Source of the DNA: Paracoccaceae bacterium
GTDB lineage: Bacteria > Pseudomonadota > Alphaproteobacteria > Rhodobacterales > Rhodobacteraceae
Direction of reading: 5' to 3'
DNA length: 58,241 nt
Assembly: GCA_028097405.1 (NCBI GenBank)
Contig: JAOHEK010000020.1
Location: 1-58,241, forward strand
The translations under genes were made by a program, and so were the position numbers. Under the pieces are notes generated by a model. The model did no database searches and was not told where the DNA came from. It saw nothing but the letters and a program-made list of their open reading frames with translations. Positions 26,056-34,074 of this stretch are shown in pieces; position 1 is the first letter of the stretch, and every line of letters starts with the position of its first letter.

Positions 26056-26562
26056 TTAGTCGAAGAAGCCTTCTGGCGGGTCGATTATGATGCGGGATGC
26101 GTTGATGTCGACCGTCGGGACCGTCGTTAAGGTGAACGGCAAAAGGACGGGGTCTTGTTGTCCTTTGACAGTAATTTCCAGCAGATCTCCGGCACCGTGG
26201 TTCAGCACAGCTTTCACGCGTCCGACCTCGGCACCACCGGTGTCAAAGGCGATCAGGCCGATCAGATCGGTGTGGTAAAATTCGTCGTCGGGCAGTTCTG
26301 GAAGCCTATCGCGGTCGGCATAGAGCCGCGTCCCCTTCAGGGCGTCGGCGGCCTCTTTCGTGTCAACACCACTTAGCCGGGCCGCAAAGCCGCCTTTGAC
26401 TTGGCGGGTCAGACGTATGTCGTAGGTTTTGCTGGCCGGTTCATCTGAAAGCGGGCCGTAGGACGCGATGGCGTCGGCTTCCCCGCAGAAGCTTTTCAGG
26501 CGCACTTCGCCCTTAACACCGAAGGACCCAGCAATGGCCCCGACGCAGACGCGATCAGTCAT
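26056..26562 (-). CDS. rimM: ribosome maturation factor RimM
   Basis: A 168-residue 16S rRNA processing protein with the N-terminal '[19 protein letters not shown]' motif and the PRC-barrel C-terminal domain ('[20 protein letters not shown]', 'ILPF/LLPF' region 'DPVLLPFT'). The start at 26562 ([10 protein letters not shown]) is preceded by GGGAG, and its ATG overlaps the stop of the 53-aa gene (ATGA). The frame also runs open upstream, without homology. Normally followed by trmD; here the next same-strand gene is livK. Confidence 0.95.
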   Translation of the reverse strand: MTDRVCVGAIAGSFGVKGEVRLKSFCGEADAIASYGPLSDEPASKTYDIRLTRQVKGGFAARLSGVDTKEAADALKGTRLYADRDRLPELPDDEFYHTDLIGLIAFDTGGAEVGRVKAVLNHGAGDLLEITVKGQQDPVLLPFTLTTVPTVDINASRIIIDPPEGFFD

Positions 26563-26720
26563 GGCAGCTCCCTGCAGAGGCCATCCGGGCCGGTTTGACC
26601 ACCCGCATCGACGCAACGGGCGTCATGGGAAACCCTTCCCGCATGCATCCCGGCCCAGAACGCAAACGCGAGCAGGGCCAGGGTGATGGCGCGGCGAAAA
26701 AGCCCAAACCCGGGCAGCAT
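26559..26720 (-). CDS. 53-aa membrane protein between rpsP and rimM, unknown function
   Basis: A 53-codon frame from ATG 26720 to TGA at 26559, starting 15 bp after the rpsP stop and overlapping the rimM start by 4 bp (ATGA). The peptide begins [20 protein letters not shown], with one hydrophobic helix at about residues 11-28 behind basic residues. A short C-terminal tail follows, with two Cys (in 'DARCVDAGG' and 'DGLCRELP'). Exact fit between two ribosomal-operon genes and the clear helix argue for a real gene. The two Cys would face the periplasm if the helix is inserted N-in, and might pair. No function known to me. Confidence 0.72.
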   Translation of the reverse strand: MLPGFGLFRRAITLALLAFAFWAGMHAGRVSHDARCVDAGGQTGPDGLCRELP

Positions 26721-26735
26721 CCGAAAATCGGCGGA

Positions 26736-27200
26736 TTACTCCGCCTTTTCCTCGGTCGCTTCTTCAGCAGGTGCCTCTTCGGCAGGAGCTTCTTCAGCGG
26801 TGACTTCTTCGACCGGAGCCTCCTCTGCGGGGGCTTCTTCTTCGGCTGGAGCGGCTTTTGCTTCTTCGGCGGCAGCAGCTTTTTCTTCAGCGCGTTCAGT
26901 GGCTTTCTTGCCGGGCAGAGCTTTCTTAGGGTTGCTGCGCTCGGACTTTGGCAGCGTGCCTTCAGCTTCTAAGAAACGTGCAACACGGTCGGTCGGCTGA
27001 GCGCCTTGGTCCAACCAGTACTTTACCCGTTCAACGTCCATTTTGATGCGCTCTTCGCTGTCTTTTGGCAGCAGAGGATTATAGGTGCCCAGCTTTTCGA
27101 TAAAGCGACCGTCGCGGGGCATGCGTCCGTCGGCAGCGACGATCCGGTAGAAGGGGCGCTTTTTGGAGCCACCGCGCGAGAGGCGAATTTTCATAGCCAT
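26736..27200 (-). CDS. rpsP: 30S ribosomal protein S16 with long acidic Ala/Glu tail
   Basis: The first about 95 residues form a normal S16 ('[20 protein letters not shown]', '[13 protein letters not shown]', '[17 protein letters not shown]'). The remaining about 55 residues are low-complexity repeats built from AEEAPAEE-type units, which is longer than the roughly 80-residue enteric S16. The start is ATG 27200 after AAGGAAC; ATG 27194 is the alternative. It sits in the ffh-GNAT-chorismate mutase-rpsP run. Confidence 0.95.
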   Translation of the reverse strand: MAMKIRLSRGGSKKRPFYRIVAADGRMPRDGRFIEKLGTYNPLLPKDSEERIKMDVERVKYWLDQGAQPTDRVARFLEAEGTLPKSERSNPKKALPGKKATERAEEKAAAAEEAKAAPAEEEAPAEEAPVEEVTAEEAPAEEAPAEEATEEKAE

Positions 27201-27218
27201 GGTATTGTTCCTTATGGG

Positions 27219-27515
27219 TTATTTCTGATGTTGTTTATGATGTTGGATGACTTCCTGAATAATGAAGTTCAGGAATTTCTTGGCGAACTCGGGGTCGAGA
27301 TCGGCGTCTTTAGCCAGCTGTTCCAGCCGGGCGATCTGAGTGGATTCGCGGGATTTGTCCGAAGCGGGAAGATCGTGTTCAGCTTTTAATTCACCAACGG
27401 CCTGCGTGTGCGAAAACCGTTCGGCCAGCGTGTATACAAGGACGGCGTCCAAGCGATCAATGCTGTCGCGATGGCCAGCTAGAAGCTCGGCGGCGCGGGT
27501 GACGGCGTCGGTCAT
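27219..27515 (-). CDS. chorismate mutase (AroQ type)
   Basis: A 98-residue all-alpha chorismate mutase that converts chorismate to prephenate for Phe and Tyr synthesis. Conserved elements: 'HRDSIDRLDAVLVYTLAERF', 'KAEHDLPASDKSRE' (active-site Lys and Arg) and a His/Gln/Lys-rich end. The start ATG 27515 follows AGGAAA. Its place between ffh and rpsP is conserved in related bacteria as far as I recall, and links an aromatic amino acid gene with a ribosome/SRP unit. Confidence 0.88.
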   Translation of the reverse strand: MTDAVTRAAELLAGHRDSIDRLDAVLVYTLAERFSHTQAVGELKAEHDLPASDKSRESTQIARLEQLAKDADLDPEFAKKFLNFIIQEVIQHHKQHQK

Positions 27516-27542
27516 GAACGCTTTCCTAACGAGCCGAACGGG

Positions 27543-27586
27543 ACGTCGGCATTACGTCGGTATCGCGTCGGTATTACGTCGGTGGA
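27543..27586. repeat. four tandem 11-bp repeats
   Basis: Four consecutive 11-mers with a shared core: ACGTCGGCATT, ACGTCGGTATC, GCGTCGGTATT, ACGTCGGTGGA. They fill more than half of the 79-bp spacer between the acetyltransferase and chorismate mutase genes. The period is about one DNA turn, so a protein could bind all units on one face. Slippage during replication is the plain alternative. Confidence 0.85.
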
Positions 27587-27594
27587 TTTTTCGG

Positions 27595-28131
27595 TCATGC
27601 CGCAGCCCTCGGTTTCGGGTGGCGGTAAACATCGACGGCTTTTTCAGGGTTCGGAATGGCAGCATTTGGATCAAGCGTTGCGCCAAGCCGTTTGGCAAGA
27701 TTGACAGAGGCCGTATTGGCGCGATCAATATAGCTGACGATCTGATCCCATCCGAGCGCATCCCAAGCGTGATCGACGCAGACTTTTGCCGCCTCAAATG
27801 CGATGCCCTGACCTTCGCTGTCTTCGTCAAACAGAACCCAGCCGATTTCCTTTTCGGGCCAGCCGTGGGGATACCAATGACCGACGATGCCAAGGGGCGT
27901 GTTGTCGCCCTTGCGCGTCACGGTGAACATGCCGAAGCCGCGCAGCGTCCAATGGCCGATTTCGGTACCGAAGAAACTCCACGCCTGTTTGTCGTTCAGA
28001 GGGCCGCCAACAAACTGGGCGCGGTCGGTCGCATAGAACGCCGTAAATGCCTCGGCATCCTTGGGGTCGAGGGCGCGGAGCGTCAGGCGCTCGGTCGCAA
28101 GGACCGGGGTGTCGGCGAGGCGGGGTGTCAC
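27595..28131 (-). CDS. GNAT acetyltransferase, RimJ/RimL-like
   Basis: A 178-residue N-acetyltransferase of the Acetyltransf_3 group. It begins 'VLATERLTLRALDPKDAEAF', with 'GIVGHWYPHGWPEKEIGWVL' in the core, an acetyl-CoA-binding region 'DEDSEGQGIAFEAAKV' (variant of RxxGxG/A) and 'YIDRANTASVNLAKRLGA' at the end. Substrate unknown; ribosomal protein N termini are plausible given the relatives and the ribosomal context. It overlaps ffh by 4 bp (ATGA). Confidence 0.88.
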   Translation of the reverse strand: MTPRLADTPVLATERLTLRALDPKDAEAFTAFYATDRAQFVGGPLNDKQAWSFFGTEIGHWTLRGFGMFTVTRKGDNTPLGIVGHWYPHGWPEKEIGWVLFDEDSEGQGIAFEAAKVCVDHAWDALGWDQIVSYIDRANTASVNLAKRLGATLDPNAAIPNPEKAVDVYRHPKPRAAA

Positions 28132-29624
28132 TTCTTCTTCCCAAATCCGCTAAGGCCGGGGGGTCGCGCTGCGCCGCCGCCAAGGCCGGGAAGGCCGCCC
28201 GGCATTGCGCCCATTTGGGCTTGTGCTGCCTCGATCTCGGCTTGGCTGGGCATACCGCCGCCGGGCATTCCGCCTTTGCCGCCGAACATTCCGGCCATCT
28301 GTTTCATCATGCCCTTTTTGCCCATCTTACCGACCTTCTTCATCATGTCGGACATTTGGCGGTGCATTTTGATGAGCTTGTTAAGGTCAGAGACTTCCAT
28401 GCCAGCACCTTTGGCGATGCGCTTTTTGCGGCTGGCTTGCAGAACGGCGGGGTTGGCGCGTTCGCGTTTGGTCATCGAATTGATCAGGGCGAGTTGCCGT
28501 TTCAGGATTTTGTCGTCTAGCCCAGCATCGTCCAGCTTGGCTTTCATTTTGCCCATGCCGGGCATCATCCCCATGATGCCTTCCATGCCGCCCATCTTCT
28601 GCATCTGTTCCAGCTGCTGGCGCAGGTCGTTCATATTGAACTGACCCTTTTGGAAGCGCTTCATCATGCGCTCTTGCTGTTCGACCTCAAGTGTTTCTTG
28701 CGCTTTTTCAACAAGGGCGACGATGTCGCCCATGCCAAGGATGCGGCCTGCAATGCGGTCGGGTTCGAATGTCTCGATCGCGTCCATCTTTTCGCCAAGG
28801 CCGACGAAGCGGATGGGTTTGCCGGTGACGGCGCGCATTGAAAGTGCGGCACCGCCGCGGCCGTCGCCATCCATGCGGGTCAGGACAACGCCCGTGACGC
28901 CGATCTTGTCGTCAAACTCGCTGGCGACGTTGACGGCGTCTTGGCCCGTCAGACCATCGACGACCAGCAGGGTTTCGCGGGGTTGTGCCACGTCGCGGAC
29001 GGCTGCGGCTTGAGCGATCAGTTCTTGATCAATGTGCAACCGGCCAGCGGTGTCGAGCATATAGACGTCATAGCCGCCCAAGGTTGCCTGTTGTTTCGCA
29101 CGCTTGGCGATAGCGACCGGGTCTTCGCCTTTGACGATGGGCAGGGTGTCGACGCCGATCTGGGTGCCAAGGATGGCAAGTTGTTCCATCGCGGCAGGGC
29201 GGTTGGTGTCGAGCGAGGCCATGAGTACGCGCTTGTTTTCGCGGTCTTTCAGGCGTTTGGCGAGTTTCGCGGTGGTGGTGGTTTTACCCGAGCCTTGCAA
29301 ACCGACCATCAGGATCGGGGCAGGCGGGTTATCAATTTTTAGCTGCCCGGGGTCTTCGTCGCCTTTCAGGACGTGGATCAGTTCGTCGTGGACGATCTTG
29401 ATCACCTGTTGGCCGGGTGTAATGGACTTAGTGACGGCCTGGCCGGTGGCCTTGTCTTGAACCGCTTTGACAAAATCGCGGGCGACGGGCAGCGATACGT
29501 CGGCTTCCAGCAAAGCCACACGGACTTCGCGCAGCGCGGTTTTGACGTCATCCTCGGACAATGCGCCTTGTTTGGTCAGTCGGTCGAAGACGCCAGAGAG
29601 GCGTTCTGACAGATTTTCGAACAT
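28128..29624 (-). CDS. ffh: signal recognition particle protein Ffh (SRP54)
   Basis: A 498-residue SRP GTPase that targets membrane and exported proteins with 4.5S RNA. The N domain is at 1-90; the G domain has 'MVGLQGSGKTTTTAKLAKRL' (P-loop), 'DTAGR' and 'TRMDGDGRGGAALS'. The Met-rich M domain follows ('MKRFQKGQFNMNDLRQQLEQ', 'MTKRERANPAVL'). The C-terminal tail is Gly/Met-rich. Its 4.5S RNA gene is not in the window. It has a predicted promoter and structured leader upstream and is the first gene of the ffh-to-rimM unit. Confidence 0.97.
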   Translation of the reverse strand: MFENLSERLSGVFDRLTKQGALSEDDVKTALREVRVALLEADVSLPVARDFVKAVQDKATGQAVTKSITPGQQVIKIVHDELIHVLKGDEDPGQLKIDNPPAPILMVGLQGSGKTTTTAKLAKRLKDRENKRVLMASLDTNRPAAMEQLAILGTQIGVDTLPIVKGEDPVAIAKRAKQQATLGGYDVYMLDTAGRLHIDQELIAQAAAVRDVAQPRETLLVVDGLTGQDAVNVASEFDDKIGVTGVVLTRMDGDGRGGAALSMRAVTGKPIRFVGLGEKMDAIETFEPDRIAGRILGMGDIVALVEKAQETLEVEQQERMMKRFQKGQFNMNDLRQQLEQMQKMGGMEGIMGMMPGMGKMKAKLDDAGLDDKILKRQLALINSMTKRERANPAVLQASRKKRIAKGAGMEVSDLNKLIKMHRQMSDMMKKVGKMGKKGMMKQMAGMFGGKGGMPGGGMPSQAEIEAAQAQMGAMPGGLPGLGGGAARPPGLSGFGKKK

Positions 29625-29765
29625 GCTCGGGCCCCTTTGCCTGTTGATCCAATGGCCGATATAAGGTCCGACCGCCTAAACGCCAAACGCCCCCATGGGC
29701 GCAACGCGCTGATGGGGGGCGATCCCGAACTGAGCCGGGACCGGGAGGTATGGTTCTCCCGGGAT
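29625..29765 (-). ncRNA. structured 5' leader of ffh (candidate cis-regulatory RNA)
   Basis: About 140 nt between the predicted start site and the ffh ATG. Stem-loops (plus-strand coordinates): CCGGGAG/CTCCCGG at 29741-29762; TCCCG/CGGGA at 29723-29740; and GCCCCCAT paired with ATGGGGGG around 29689-29720. ATCCCG (29722-29727) could instead pair with CGGGAT (29760-29765), enclosing the first two hairpins, so two exclusive folds exist. I have an uncertain recollection that a conserved RNA element has been described upstream of ffh in alphaproteobacteria. Confidence 0.45.
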
Positions 29766-29771
29766 GGGGAG

Positions 29772-29800
29772 GCAATATTTTAGGTGGCTCGTTCTGTCAA
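29772..29800 (-). promoter_or_regulatory. predicted promoter of ffh operon
   Basis: On the minus strand a perfect TTGACA (29800-29795), 17-bp spacer and TATTGC (29777-29772). The likely start site is near 29765. Confidence 0.55.
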
Positions 29801-29888
29801 GCGTCAGCGCTATTGGCCATCGTCTTTTTGAAGCATGGCCCGGTCCATCGCTTTTGGGTACAAACGGTGCAGATTGGAACTTTTGATT

Positions 29889-30710
29889 ATGAACCGAACG
29901 GACATAGAAGCCCGGAGGCAGGCAGAGATACGTGCTTTTGTGCGCGCGAACTTTGGTCCACTGGGCGCGCTGCGTCTACATCGGTCGGCCTTTGGCGCTG
30001 ATCTGTTACGCGCACCGGCGAATGTTTTGCTGGCTCCGTTTCTTCTTATCGTTCGACTGACGGGCCTTTTGGCCAAGGTGCTTCGATGTCACAATTTGGC
30101 GGCTTGGTTGTCGCACCGGAAGGTTCTGCTTCAAACCAATGTGTCGCGGCAGGTTGCGACGCGTGTCATCGCCTTTATCGCTGATCTTGACGCAAAGGGT
30201 ATCGGGATCACCGTATCCGAGGATATGTTGGCACATGAAGTCGCCGACTATACCGGTGTGCGCAGTGCCGTAGGCGAAATCACGACCACGGTTCTGGTGT
30301 TGATCGCGGGGGTCTTCTTGTTTCAGACTGCGACGCCGGGGCTTTTGTCTCTCATTGGCCCCGTCGCCGAGATGAGGGCATACACCCAAGCCGTCGAGGA
30401 CTTTCCGTTGGGACAAGGTTTGGGGAAAATGTATTACGGCGTGTTCTCAACCGACCTTCAGGCGTGGCAAGTGATTGCGATAGGGTTTGTGTTGGCGATG
30501 ATGTTGTCGGTGGTGACGACATTCGCGGGCGTGATCGTTGATCCATTACAGGTCGTAAGCGGCACACATCGGCGTCGGTTGTCTCGCCTTCTAAAGCGTT
30601 TGGACGTTGCGCCCGGTCGCAACGGCGGTCTTGCCCGCGAGCACGTCACCGCAAGGTTTGCTGATCTTTCGGACATTGCGCTGAACCTGTGGCGGGTCAT
30701 CCGGGGGTGA
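29889..30710 (+). CDS. membrane protein, DUF6635-like, unknown function
   Basis: A 273-residue protein with a charged, Arg-rich N terminus and three clear hydrophobic regions ('NVLLAPFLLIVRLTGLLAKV', 'TTTVLVLIAGVFLFQTA', 'IAIGFVLAMMLSVVTTFAGV'). It ends in a basic segment 'THRRRLSRLLKRLD'. I associate it with the DUF6635 group of Rhodobacteraceae, with moderate certainty. ATG 29889 (MNRTDIEARR) was preferred to the in-frame ATG 29835, which would add 18 residues. It is divergent from ffh. Confidence 0.7.
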   Translation: MNRTDIEARRQAEIRAFVRANFGPLGALRLHRSAFGADLLRAPANVLLAPFLLIVRLTGLLAKVLRCHNLAAWLSHRKVLLQTNVSRQVATRVIAFIADLDAKGIGITVSEDMLAHEVADYTGVRSAVGEITTTVLVLIAGVFLFQTATPGLLSLIGPVAEMRAYTQAVEDFPLGQGLGKMYYGVFSTDLQAWQVIAIGFVLAMMLSVVTTFAGVIVDPLQVVSGTHRRRLSRLLKRLDVAPGRNGGLAREHVTARFADLSDIALNLWRVIRG

Positions 30711-30848
30711 TAGGCCTTTCAGGCGGCGACGACCGAACACCCATGAAAGAGAAGCGATATGCTGTTTTGCAGTGGGAGAAAGCGGCGCTTTTGCTGTGTA
30801 GTGAGCCGATGACCGCTTTTCGGACTAAGGGGGCTTTGCCTTCCCCAC

Positions 30849-31544
30849 CTATTCTTGGTCGACAATAGTAAATGACTGGTCGACTACGGCAACCACATGA
30901 TCACGCACGCCCCGCCAACCCTCGGGCGGAACATCCCACATTGATACATTGATCCAGTAACGGCCAAAGTAGATACGCATGCTGCAAGGTGTCATGGTTC
31001 CATTTGAGACAATTGTGCAGCGAATAGCTGTGCTGGGGCCATCTCCTTCGTTGCTCATGTAGTTAACTGTCGAGCGTAGCACAGAGCAGCGCACATTTTT
31101 GTGTGGGCCGCGCGCCTCTGCATCGATCATTTTGCGCAAGCCAGCAGGGCCCGGCTCAGACGGGCAAATCGTACGTCGATCCTTGTAGTCCTGACTGCCA
31201 ATGTCCCAGAAGCTAAAGCCGATTTCGCGTGGCCCTGCATCGGTTTCCGCGAGTGTTCGAAATCGGTGGATACGCCCACCATACTTGTTGGGACCAGATT
31301 TATGAGTGAATGCGATAGGCCCGCGGTTGCGCACTTCGATGCGATCATCACCGCGCAAGACTTCGGCATCGATGTCCCGCACCTTTTGGTCGATGGACCG
31401 CGCAACGTCGGGCCCGAATAGCGCTGCGGCATAAAGCAAAGCCAGAATTCCGGTGCCATATCGGCCTTGAAACGCTCGGATCACGCCCGCAATTGCTAGG
31501 GCGATCAGTAGGACCAGAAGGAAGAGGCTAACGAGTGAAAACAA
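30849..31544 (-). CDS. unknown membrane-anchored protein
   Basis: A 231-residue protein I do not recognise. Residues 1-30 are strongly hydrophobic, followed by a second hydrophobic stretch at about 32-45 ('GTGILALLYAAALFGPDV'). The rest is predicted to be extracytoplasmic, with four Cys (in 'RTICPSE', 'NVRCSVL', 'AIRCTIV' and 'MTPCSM') that could form disulfides. It is flanked by non-coding DNA on both sides and has no evident operon partner. Confidence 0.65.
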   Translation of the reverse strand: MFSLVSLFLLVLLIALAIAGVIRAFQGRYGTGILALLYAAALFGPDVARSIDQKVRDIDAEVLRGDDRIEVRNRGPIAFTHKSGPNKYGGRIHRFRTLAETDAGPREIGFSFWDIGSQDYKDRRTICPSEPGPAGLRKMIDAEARGPHKNVRCSVLRSTVNYMSNEGDGPSTAIRCTIVSNGTMTPCSMRIYFGRYWINVSMWDVPPEGWRGVRDHVVAVVDQSFTIVDQE

Positions 31545-31764
31545 TAAAATCCGCCTAACGACGCCCCCCTGCTAGAAATATCATGTAAAGATAGCCTACC
31601 TGTCAAACGTGCAATCTAGAAGGATTTGAACTGTCACAACGATCCCATAGCTGGCGACACTCCGGGCTCGAAGCGGACATCTGACCGTTTTTGTAGGGCT
31701 TGATTGCCGCCAACAGGGTCGTAAGGGCGTTATCAGGCTCGAGATGAGCTTACCGTTGCAAGGA

Positions 31765-31983
31765 TCAAAGCAAAGGACCAAAGAAATGGTAAGCAACGAG
31801 AACCAAAAAAGAGCCTATCAGCGCACCTAGTGAAACCAAGTCCCATGTTGGGAAACCAACCCAAAGTGTCACCGCAAGCCCAATTCCTGCTCCAAGACCT
31901 CCACCGCATATGAAAGCTGCAAGCGCGCGCTTAATCCATCCCAATAAGTTCCTTAACATCAGTTCATTCAACCTTCTGCGCAT
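31765..31983 (-). CDS. small two-helix membrane protein, unknown function
   Basis: A 72-residue frame with two hydrophobic helices ('AFICGGGLGAGIGLAVTLWV' and 'LVSLGALIGSFLVLVAYHFF') after a basic N terminus. No strong ribosome binding site precedes ATG 31983; ATG 31959 is an alternative. The composition looks like a genuine membrane protein. The 220 bp to its left and 230 bp to its right hold no gene or recognisable signal. Confidence 0.5.
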   Translation of the reverse strand: MRRRLNELMLRNLLGWIKRALAAFICGGGLGAGIGLAVTLWVGFPTWDLVSLGALIGSFLVLVAYHFFGPLL

Positions 31984-32213
31984 GGCTAGAGGGGGAGGTT
32001 AGCGTTATGGGTAGAGTGAGAATACTTAGAAATGCAAGCAGTCACAGCTTCTCAGTAAACGTCGACATGGGCTCAAAACCGACGCTCACCCGTTTTCGTG
32101 TAGCCGTTGTCTGGCGCTGGGCAATCGCCTCTCGCGCACCCATGACCGGTTTGAACGCTTGCGCGGATCAGGCTTTCACGTCCTAATGGCACGATCCATG
32201 GGAAGAGGCGTTC

Positions 32214-33110
32214 GTGACATCGTTGAAGGAAGAAGCGCCGCCCGCACGCCGGGTTGAGAACGCGGCTGGGTTGGTGCTTATGGGCGTCGGCATGTTCCTG
32301 TTTTCAGCAGTGGATGCGGCTGCCAAGTTTCTGACGGTTGATTTGCATCCCTTTCAGATTGTCTGGACACGGCAGTTGGGGCTGTTCGTCGGGGCTTTGG
32401 TTTTGCTGGCGATCCATGGGCCTGCTTTGTTTCGCACCAAGCATCTGAACCTGCAAATTGCGCGTGGGCTGGTGGCGGTCTGTTCGGCTTCGGCTTTTAT
32501 CTTTGCGCTTAGGCACGTGGCCTTGGCTGATGCGGTGGCGGTCAGTTTTGTGGCTCCGTTTATGGTGACTTTGATGGGCGCGTTTATTCTGGGCGAAACG
32601 GTCGGGCTTCGCCGTTGGATTGCCATCACTTTGGGGTTCGTCGGCACACTTATCATTCTAAGACCCGGTATGGGCGTGGTGCATCCCGCAGCAGGCTTGG
32701 TGCTGATCGCGGCGTTTTTCTTTGCGGTGCGTCAGATTATCAGCCGGGCGATTTCGGACACTGACAAGACGCCGACGACAGTTGTTTACACAGCGTTTAT
32801 CGGGTTTGTGGTTTTGGCCATTCCCCTGCCATGGATTTGGGAAACGCCAACGGGATTGCACCTGTGGATCTTGCTAGGCATGGCGATTTTGGCAGGAATT
32901 GCCGAGGTTTGCGTGATCCGCGCGCTTGAGTTGGCTTTGGCCGTCGTCTTGGCACCTATCCACTACACGCTGATCCTGTGGGGGACGTTTTACGGCTGGT
33001 TGGTCTTTGACCAGTTGCCAGATATTTGGACGTGGACCGGGGCTGCGATCATCGTTGTGACAGGGATTTACACGCTGCGGCGCGAATATTTGGCTAAGGC
33101 AGTTGTGTAA
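32214..33110 (+). CDS. DMT-superfamily (EamA) transporter
   Basis: A 298-residue permease with ten hydrophobic helices arranged as two EamA repeats. The first contains 'AAKFLTVDLHPFQIVWTRQL', 'RHVALADAVAVSFVAPFMVT' and 'ILGETVGLRRWIAITLGFVG'; the second ends 'LAPIHYTLILWGTFYGWLVF' and 'WTGAAIIVVTGIYTLRRE'. The start is GTG 32214, after GGGAAGAGG. The substrate cannot be predicted. Its stop overlaps the converging TraB-family gene by 17 bp. Confidence 0.88.
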   Translation: MTSLKEEAPPARRVENAAGLVLMGVGMFLFSAVDAAAKFLTVDLHPFQIVWTRQLGLFVGALVLLAIHGPALFRTKHLNLQIARGLVAVCSASAFIFALRHVALADAVAVSFVAPFMVTLMGAFILGETVGLRRWIAITLGFVGTLIILRPGMGVVHPAAGLVLIAAFFFAVRQIISRAISDTDKTPTTVVYTAFIGFVVLAIPLPWIWETPTGLHLWILLGMAILAGIAEVCVIRALELALAVVLAPIHYTLILWGTFYGWLVFDQLPDIWTWTGAAIIVVTGIYTLRREYLAKAVV

Positions 33111-34074
33111 GGGTATAGCCCGCGCGTTCCAGTGCCCGAAGCACACCTGTTTCGCCGGAAAGATGCGCAGCACCGACGGCAAGGACAACGTCTTTACCGG
33201 CGACCATTTCGACGATCTTGGGTTCCCAATCCTGATTGCGGTCAAGCAGCAGGGTTTGGTTGACCTCTTCGAACAACTCGGGTCCGTTTTCGATTTCGGT
33301 CTGTTCAATGAGGATACGGCTGAATTCCCAGCTTTCGCGGACCCGACCATCAAAATAGGATTCGATCAAGGTGGAGGTGGTGGCGTCTCCGCCAGCTTGG
33401 GTTTCCAGCGTGATGCGTAACCCGTCCAGTTGCTTTTCAATGGGTTCGTCTGCGAAGAGACGTAGCAGGGTTTCTACATTGTCTAAGGTGCCAACCGGTG
33501 TTCCGTTGGCCTGCGCGATCGTCTCAAGTTGACGGTCCAGCCCTTGATCACCGGATTGCAGGGCGGCCATTGCGCAAGGCGGAATGGCCAGCGTCAGAGA
33601 CAGATACCAAGGTTGGAATTTCGAGGCGAGGAAGGCGGGAACGCCAAGGGCGGTGATCCGTTCCGACACGCGCGTCCATTCGTCTTCGGTCAACAGATCG
33701 ATCAGGGTTGGACCTTCGGTGATAAAGAACATGCCGGGCTGCGTTGTGGCCAGCGCTTGAATGCCAGCTTCATCGTCTGACGAGGCTTCGAGGATCAAGA
33801 GTTCGGCAGCATCTAAGCTTGGGCGCAGGGTTTCGACGATGGATTTGAGGCGTGGATCGGGGATATGGATCGTGCCGACAACGGTAACTGTCGAACCGTC
33901 TTTTTCGGCGCGCCACAGGTTGCCCGTTGGGTAGGGATGCGGGGCGATCAGCGCGTCAAGTCGGGCACGCTCAACCGATGAAAGGCTATCAATCAGGTCT
34001 TCGGTGCCACAGGACTGGGCTGTCACAGACAGAGGGAACAATAGAGAGAATATAAGCAGTAGTAACCGTGGCAT
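33094..34074 (-). CDS. TraB/GumN family protein
   Basis: A 326-residue exported protein with a signal peptide (MPRLLLLIFSLLFPLSVTAQS). The family core begins 'LWRAEKDGSTVTVVGTIHIP' and ends 'VLAVGAAHLSGETGVLRALE', the paired GTxH and GAxH motifs of the TraB/GumN (PrgY-like) group, thought to be metal-dependent protease-like enzymes. Function here is unknown. It converges on the DMT transporter gene. Confidence 0.85.
   Translation of the reverse strand: MPRLLLLIFSLLFPLSVTAQSCGTEDLIDSLSSVERARLDALIAPHPYPTGNLWRAEKDGSTVTVVGTIHIPDPRLKSIVETLRPSLDAAELLILEASSDDEAGIQALATTQPGMFFITEGPTLIDLLTEDEWTRVSERITALGVPAFLASKFQPWYLSLTLAIPPCAMAALQSGDQGLDRQLETIAQANGTPVGTLDNVETLLRLFADEPIEKQLDGLRITLETQAGGDATTSTLIESYFDGRVRESWEFSRILIEQTEIENGPELFEEVNQTLLLDRNQDWEPKIVEMVAGKDVVLAVGAAHLSGETGVLRALERAGYTLTQLP

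Noticed and set aside
27543-27586. CRISPR-like repeat
   Set aside because: The units are only 11 bp and directly abut with no spacers; there are no cas genes.
27340-28644. 434-codon open frame on the plus strand across the ffh region
   Set aside because: It lies opposite ffh, the acetyltransferase and chorismate mutase genes, all of which have clear homology; the plus-strand translation is low-complexity and matches nothing.
31596-31796. 66-codon minus-strand frame
   Set aside because: Cys/Ser/Pro-rich translation without domain or helix pattern; it partly overlaps the better 72-residue membrane gene.
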